Shown here: positions 58,522-64,000 of the stretch, piece after piece
How the letters are laid out: every line of letters starts with the position of its first letter
Numbering within the stretch: the stretch's first letter is position 1
Assembly: GCF_016808335.1 (NCBI RefSeq)
Contig: NC_053141.1
Coordinates: 4,642,711-4,706,710 of the forward strand
Source: Panicum virgatum
Taxonomy: Eukaryota > Streptophyta > Magnoliopsida > Poales > Poaceae
Direction: 5' to 3'
DNA: 64,000 nucleotides
Notes under the pieces: generated by a model
What the model saw: only the letters and a program-made list of their open reading frames with translations
The model's database searches: none
Told to the model about the DNA's origin: nothing
Translations under genes and position numbers: made by a program

Positions 58522-59479
58522 CTGAAAACAAAGATCATTCAGTCTTTATACTGAAAAAAATGCAGTTTGTAACTCTGTGTTTGACAGCATGAATGTGCTA
58601 ATCATCACACATGTTCATATCTCGCTGATTAAAGTAAAAGAGTGCGAAAATTGATTGATAAAATTAAAAACATAACTTGCATCAGGATCATATCAGATGG
58701 AGTGAATGTGCATCAACACTAGCTACAACAGAACGGGATGTCGTTTCTTTATAGTTATGCCCGTCAGGACTCAGGATTCTCCTACTCATTCTCCTGTAAT
58801 TCAAATCAACGGGAGCTCCATGAATTCCTAATCGTTTCACGGTCCGCAATATAGCTCCAGTTCTTATATTATAGAGAACAAGAGATGAATGGCTCTTCTA
58901 CAATCCCGATGTGAAGAGAGACATGTTTTCAAATAGGAAAATGACTCTGACATGCAACTGTGGATGCTGTTTTGCCCATAATCTTTTCGAATCAAAATAC
59001 CGAACCTCCTACCAAGATGATCATAGTACTCTACTTTAGTACTGCAACTAGTGTTTCAGTCCGATTTAGTTGGCAATTCCAATCTAATCTTGATAGCATT
59101 AATGTGTTCTGATCGACAGCCCTAATGTTCAGATAAGAGGATTTTGTCTCCATGAGGAGGACCTCCGGAGTGAATTACCTTTTCTGCAACCTTTCACTCT
59201 ATTTTGGATTCCTTGCACCTCCAATTCCTAATAGATCTTATTAGTTGTTGTAGCTAATGGCATTGACTACTCTCATCATCCTCTTGCCTCGTCCATAGCC
59301 AAAGCTATGCTCTTCACTTTGGAAAACAAACTACCTAGACATGCTTTGGTAGGTTGCTACTTCCCCCTTATATCAATCCATGAGGCAGTGACTAAAAAAA
59401 AAGGGGGGGGGGGGGCAGTGACTTCTTCTCTTTTGAGCGAGTGACATATCACCTGCAATTTTTGTATACAAGCCATGAG

Positions 59480-60090
59480 GGACCGAAGCCGGCGACCAGA
59501 TGGGGGTGAATGGGAGCCGATCAAAATTTCTTTCGAAGTCGATCCGTCGGCATATATCCCAAAAATCACCGCAAGCCCTCAACCTAAGGTATGAGAGAAT
59601 AGCTATGGACTAGCCATCTCACAGCAGCACACTCTAGGAAACTTCGCGGAAGTAAAAACGAGACAAATCACAGAACTGTCTGCCTGGACCGGTCTGACCG
59701 GGGCAACGGACCGGTCTGACCGATCGTGGCTTGAACAGGTCTTGACCGGTCTTGCCATCCGGTCTGACCGGTGCCACCTAGAAAAACCCGTGAACAAAAC
59801 TTCAAAAGAAGAATCTCGAGCAAACGAAGTCCAAATCCAGCGAAACTTGGAGGACACCTCCGCAACTAACCTGCGAACATATCCCCAAGAGATCTTTCCC
59901 AAAAGATCAATGAAACTTGAGAATTTGAGGGAAGATCAAGAAGAATTGGGGTTTTCTCAAGAACTCAAAAACTTCAATTCGTAAGAACTCGTGATTCCAG
60001 AGGGTTTGGCACGAGGCTAGGAGCACAGGAAACACTACAAAGAGCTCTACGAACCGTTGTGATCATGTGCATCAAAAACGAAACGAAAGC
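59480..60090. mobile_element. Retroelement-like insertion with GACCGGTCTGACCGG motifs
   Basis: This block interrupts copy B of the segmental duplication and has no counterpart in copy A. Around 59688-59775 it holds repeated ACCGGTCTGACCGG-like words, known to me from grass LTR retrotransposons. No termini or coding domain are visible. Confidence 0.4.
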
Positions 60091-60264
60091 ATGCATCCAT
60101 GTACCATGTTCCTCCTTCGGCCCCTTCCTCTGTGGATGCTCGGCGGAGCTCAACGGTGAGGTACTCGTGTCATTCTCAAGGATGGACGACTAATTTCACA
60201 AGAAAGCGTATTTAACAGGCCTGAGCTGAAGCGTTTGCAGAATTAATTGTGAATTGTCTATTTA

Positions 60265-63200
60265 AGAGTAAAGTCCACCCGCGGTCCTTCAACTTGCGCG
60301 GGTGTGTCACTCCGGTCCCTAATCTCGCAAAACGGGCGTTTAGGTGCCTAAACACTGTTCCGGTTCTACTGTAGACCAACCGTGGGCCAACACCCGTTTC
60401 CTCCCGACGGTTCCATCGCGCCGCCGTTTTCTCCGCTACCTCCAGCGCCATTTTATCCTCGCGCCCTCGCGCGACTATTCCTGTTCGCCTCCGTCCGCCA
60501 CAGTTTGTCCTCGCCGCCGTCCGTCCTTCTCATCTGAGCGCAAGTCCTTGCTATCCTCGTGTATCTCATCGTCGCCGCCATGGGCACGGCGGCGCCGAGG
60601 CCTGCTGCTGTCTGCCACGGGCACTGCAGCGCCGAGGCTTGCTGCTGTTCGCCGGCGCTCGCGCGCACGGCCAGCACTGGCATGATGCACGTGCCGCAGC
60701 CATGGGAACGAAGCTTCAGTTTTTCAGCACATTTGACAGAATTGCAAAATTGACATGGGAAGCTTCAGTTTTGCAGCACCATTGACATGAGAACAAATGC
60801 AGACCAAAACATGAATTTTGAACCCTAAATATAATAGCTGGCGTAACAGCCACGACAAGTAACAGACCTTAAGAATTTGATGGCTACATGTTTATAACAG
60901 CCACGGCTCCTGACATAAGTAATTGTGCATCTTAACAGTTTGATGCTTACAAAATTGCACATGCCAAAACACACCAATGTGCTTGGTAACTGCTGATTTA
61001 ACTACAGCAATGGGCATTTCAAGTGCTTGCACCTTCACTTAGATTGTTTGCAGATTTCTTTGTAGCCCTTGACTTCTTTTTAGCATCTCCCACCTCATTT
61101 TTTTGAGTTGCTGGTTTCCTCTTCCTAGTTATTGCTGCTGCCTTGCCAGCCTTAGTGCTTGTAGTTAGAGGCTGTGGCCTCTGTACTGGCTGGTTGGTTA
61201 GTATGAACTGACTGTCAGGCAAAGGTCCCATTGCCTGTGACTGCATTGTAGCTGTGGGTTCCTACATAATGAATTGTCTGTGAGTATTTGCATAGCACGT
61301 ACTGAAGAAGTATATTTTGATGTTACCTGTGACAGCATGTGATCCAGCATGGTGATAGAGCTACCTTGTGTGTGTGTGGCACATATGCACCTTCTTGGGT
61401 GCTTGGCTGGAGCACCTACACAAGACAGCTCATGCATTGTAAGGTGGTTTCTACTGATCAAAGTGTAAGTCAAAGGTGTTGCAACTCACCTGGGTAACTG
61501 GCACCTGGTCTATATGTGGATTTAGTGAAGCAGCATGTTGAGCAGCCTCCTCAGCCTCTCTTTGTAGTTGTGCTTGTGTATTTGCAACCAGTTTTTTCGC
61601 CTCTATAGAAGTGAAGCCCTGCTTTTTGAGTTTGTAACCTCCACTATTGTGATTAGCCTCAGAGCAGTGCCTGCAATGTATTGTTACCCCATGTTTGGAA
61701 AATTTTGGTCCATTTTTCCCTTGTACCTCATGTGGTTGCTTCTTTCTTGACTTGGGTGGCCTGCCTACCTTCTTTTCATACACTGGAGGTGAAATGGTTG
61801 GGCCATTGACATGTGCCCATTCACTTTTGTCCCTACAAGGCCATATACTGAATGCATATGCTTTCTTGAAAGTGGCAACAACATAGCAGTCTGGCAGCAC
61901 ACTTTCAGGTTGGATCCTCTCATGCCTCAAACAAGCAATTGCATGACAACAGGGCACTCCAGTTAGCTGCCACCTTCTGCAGTCACAAGTCTTGGCAAAT
62001 ATGTCCACAATGTGACTATACTCTCTAATTTGTACTTGAAACACTCCATGTCCAGAAGGCATAGCATAACACATATTGGCAAATTCTGCATTAGAACTCA
62101 CTTTTGCTCTAATCTTAGGAAAGAAGTTACCTGCAAACCCATCAGCCTCCTTTTGCTTTGTGTAGTGTCTGGTCATGAGTTGAGTCTTTATTCTCTCAAA
62201 CATACTGAGTATAGGGAGTTCTCTGGCTTCTAATATGTACTTGTTGAAGACCTCACAGTTATTATTAAGCAGTATGTCACACTTTGGAAATTCAGAGAAA
62301 TAAGCCCTTACCCATGTTTTGGGATCTATTTTCTCTAGCCATTTGTGAGCATCTGCATCCAAAGCTTTCATCCTATCCATATTTCTGTTGAACTAAAGAT
62401 GACCTTGCACAAGCCTAGAGTTGGTTCTTCAGTATCTCCCCCTTGAACTTTTCTTGAAAGTTGGAGTAAAGGTGTCGGACACAGAACCTATGTTCAGAGT
62501 CAGGAAAGACCTTTTTCATAGCTAGAATGAGTCCCTGCACAGAAGATAACAACAATTAGTGATGATTTTAGTGACACCAAATTGAAATGAGTTTTAGTTA
62601 GGACTCTAATTTACCTTCTGCTTATCAGTCATTATGGTCCAAGGATATGTGTTAATTATTCCTAGTTCAGCCTTCAATGTTTCTAAGAACCATTGCCAAG
62701 AAACAAATGACTCCACCTCAACAACAGCCATTGCTATTGAAAAAATACAGTCATTTGGATCCATCCCCACAACTGTCAACAATTGCCCTCCAAATTTTGT
62801 CTTGATATGACACCCATCAAGACAGATAATGGGTCTACACCCAGCCAAAAAAACCCCTTTTACAAGCATCCAAAGCCATGAAGCAAGTACTGAAAAGGTT
62901 GCATGCCAGGTTCAGATAAAGTGAGCTCCCAGGGTTGCTTCTTCTCACCTCTTTTGCATAGTCCCATAGGCTGTCATACTGTTTGATCTCATCATCATGA
63001 ATGACCTTCATAATTAGCCTTCTTGCTCTAGCTACTTTACTCCTTGATGGGGTGAAGTTCCAGTCCTTTTGGATTGTTCTACCAAAGCTGGTAATACTCA
63101 TCTTCTCATTAGCTCTGAAAGAATCTATGTACTTGTCTGCAAGCCATTTAGAGGTGCATCTCCTTAAGATCCACTCTTTCTAACAGTTATGAGTTCCATA

Positions 63201-64000
63201 GTATGTCTTCACAACAAAAGAGTTCACTATGCTATCCCATGATGCATACAAATTCTAAAGGTATCCATCTGCACAATGAGCCCTCACTCTTTTTTGTCAT
63301 TCCTAGGAAGCTTGATTTCTACTCTATTCCTTACACTATATTCTGTAATTGCTTGTCTGAGACTCTGAACTGAAGGAAAGACAAGCCCAACAGAGAAGGT
63401 TGGATTCCTCAAGTCTTCTTCATTCCAAGAATTGAACCTCAACCTTTCTTCTCCTTCACCATCTGACTCAGGAAGCTCCAGGTCATCATCATCTTCTGTG
63501 TCTGCATCATCATGTAATACAATAGCCCCTGAGACCTCAATAGTCTTCAATTGGCTGCCCTTGGCCTTCTTATTGCCTTTAACCTCTGGCACCTCCAAGT
63601 CAACAGCATCCTCTAACAAGTCATCATCTCCATCACCAATGTCATAGTCACTGTCAACAAATTCCTCCTCTTCATCTCCATCAGGTTCTTGGCTAGGTCC
63701 AGCTTGTTCTACTCTGCCTTTGTTTACATCAGTATAGAATACAGGTAATTTCTCTGCTGGGGTTTTCTCATACACAACTTTCTGTGGACTCAAAACTTTA
63801 GGCAACTGATTCACAGGATTAACAACAATGTCATCCCATGTAACACTATCCATACTGCCATAATGATCAGCATACACCAACAAATTTCTGACCTTGTGAA
63901 CTACACTGACCATCACATTAGTGTCTTGATCTGTTGCAATTATCCTCAACCCATCACTCAGATCTTTCCCTGGTAACAACCAATAGAATTGGATGCCTGT
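60265..64000 (-). mobile_element. MuDR-like MULE, cut by the window edge
   Basis: The left terminus is about 60265, where AAAGTCCACCCGCGGTCCTTC starts, cited only as a landmark of a common grass MULE end. A GC-rich subterminal region (60350-60700) follows. A transposase relic on the minus strand then occupies 61019 to beyond the window. The element inserted into copy B of the segmental duplication. The right terminus is outside the window. Confidence 0.7.
61019..64000 (-). pseudogene. MULE transposase, decayed, 5' end outside the window
   Basis: From the window edge inward, minus strand: an acidic N-terminal region (rich in Asp/Glu, about 63400-63750) and a MuDR N-terminal block (F-x-V-G-x-x-F). 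The DDE core lies at 62606-62869, with ICLDGCHIK, GMDPNDCIFSIAMAVVE and IMTDKQK. A SWIM zinc finger follows (CDCRRWQLTGVPCCHAI, about 61935-61990), then a basic tail with V-G-R-P-P-K-S-R-K-K. It would cut and paste the element's DNA. It is inactive: a frameshift at an A run near 63290, stops near 63259 and 63181 at positions where relatives have Trp and Gln, and broken frames between the blocks. Part of the decay could be intronic, but the stops lie in conserved coding sequence. Confidence 0.88.

Larger units (their letters stand above)
58010..60255 (+). repeat. Segmental duplication, copy B (without the CACTA element)
   Basis: This is a direct copy of 52190-54610. It lacks the CACTA element and so preserves the empty site near 58571 (TTTGTAACTCTGTG). 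It has its own insertions: about 460 bp at 58065-58529, containing a candidate exon, and about 600 bp at 59480-60090, retroelement-like. Its right end is cut by the MULE that starts near 60265. Confidence 0.85.

Noticed and set aside
1..64000. CRISPR arrays, operons, bacterial-type regulatory sites
   Set aside because: Split genes with GT-AG introns and plant transposons show that this is nuclear plant DNA. No regularly spaced short repeats of CRISPR type were seen.

Overview
This window is plant nuclear DNA, most likely from a grass (Poaceae). The signs are intron-containing genes with very GC-rich first exons, plant-specific families (PMEI, CYP89-like P450, an LDL-type histone demethylase, a GT14 glucuronosyltransferase, a SHAQKYF MYB), and dense grass-type MITEs, CACTA, Mutator (MULE), hAT, SINE and LTR elements. 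From memory, not checked here, a neighbourhood of LDL2, a class 3 lipase and a KUA1/MYBH-like MYB resembles the short arm of rice chromosome 8.

Layout. 1-1662 is a reverse-oriented LTR-like sequence ending in a TGTAAC terminus. 2151-6000 holds two PMEI-domain genes on the minus strand. The first (2566-3154) is frameshifted at a 20-G run and sits between two long inverted-repeat arms. The second (5276-5866) is intact. 6430-12760 is a decayed CYP89-like P450 locus on the minus strand. It has a tandemly duplicated 3' flank and is split by a 3.45-kb non-autonomous LTR retrotransposon with the structure LTR-INT-LTR-INT-LTR and a perfect CACCG target-site duplication. 14555-22467 holds a divergent pair: an LDL2-type SWIRM/amine oxidase (minus, two exons, 768 aa) and a GT14 glycosyltransferase (plus, four exons, 473 aa), separated by 869 bp. 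22468-35460 is a roughly 13-kb repeat-rich gap with SINEs and several inverted-repeat elements, one carrying a hAT transposase relic. 35629-37122 is a plastid-type class 3 lipase. 38774-43961 is a ten-exon DUF676 serine esterase (348 aa). 47796-50195 is a three-exon MYB-related transcription factor with an N-terminal zinc knuckle (373 aa). 51349-64000 is transposon-rich: a MULE MITE with a perfect 9-bp target-site duplication, a CACTA element whose empty site is preserved in a nearby duplicate, and a decayed MuDR-like transposase running off the right edge.

The six intact genes do not form one pathway. They cover the cell wall (PMEI, GT14), lipid hydrolysis (two different lipase/esterase families), chromatin (LDL2) and transcription (MYB). 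The most informative structure is the history of the mobile elements. A recombinant middle LTR records an unequal crossover, a nearby duplicate serves as a pre-insertion control, and a gene body is bracketed by long inverted repeats. I found no system that I can claim is wholly new.
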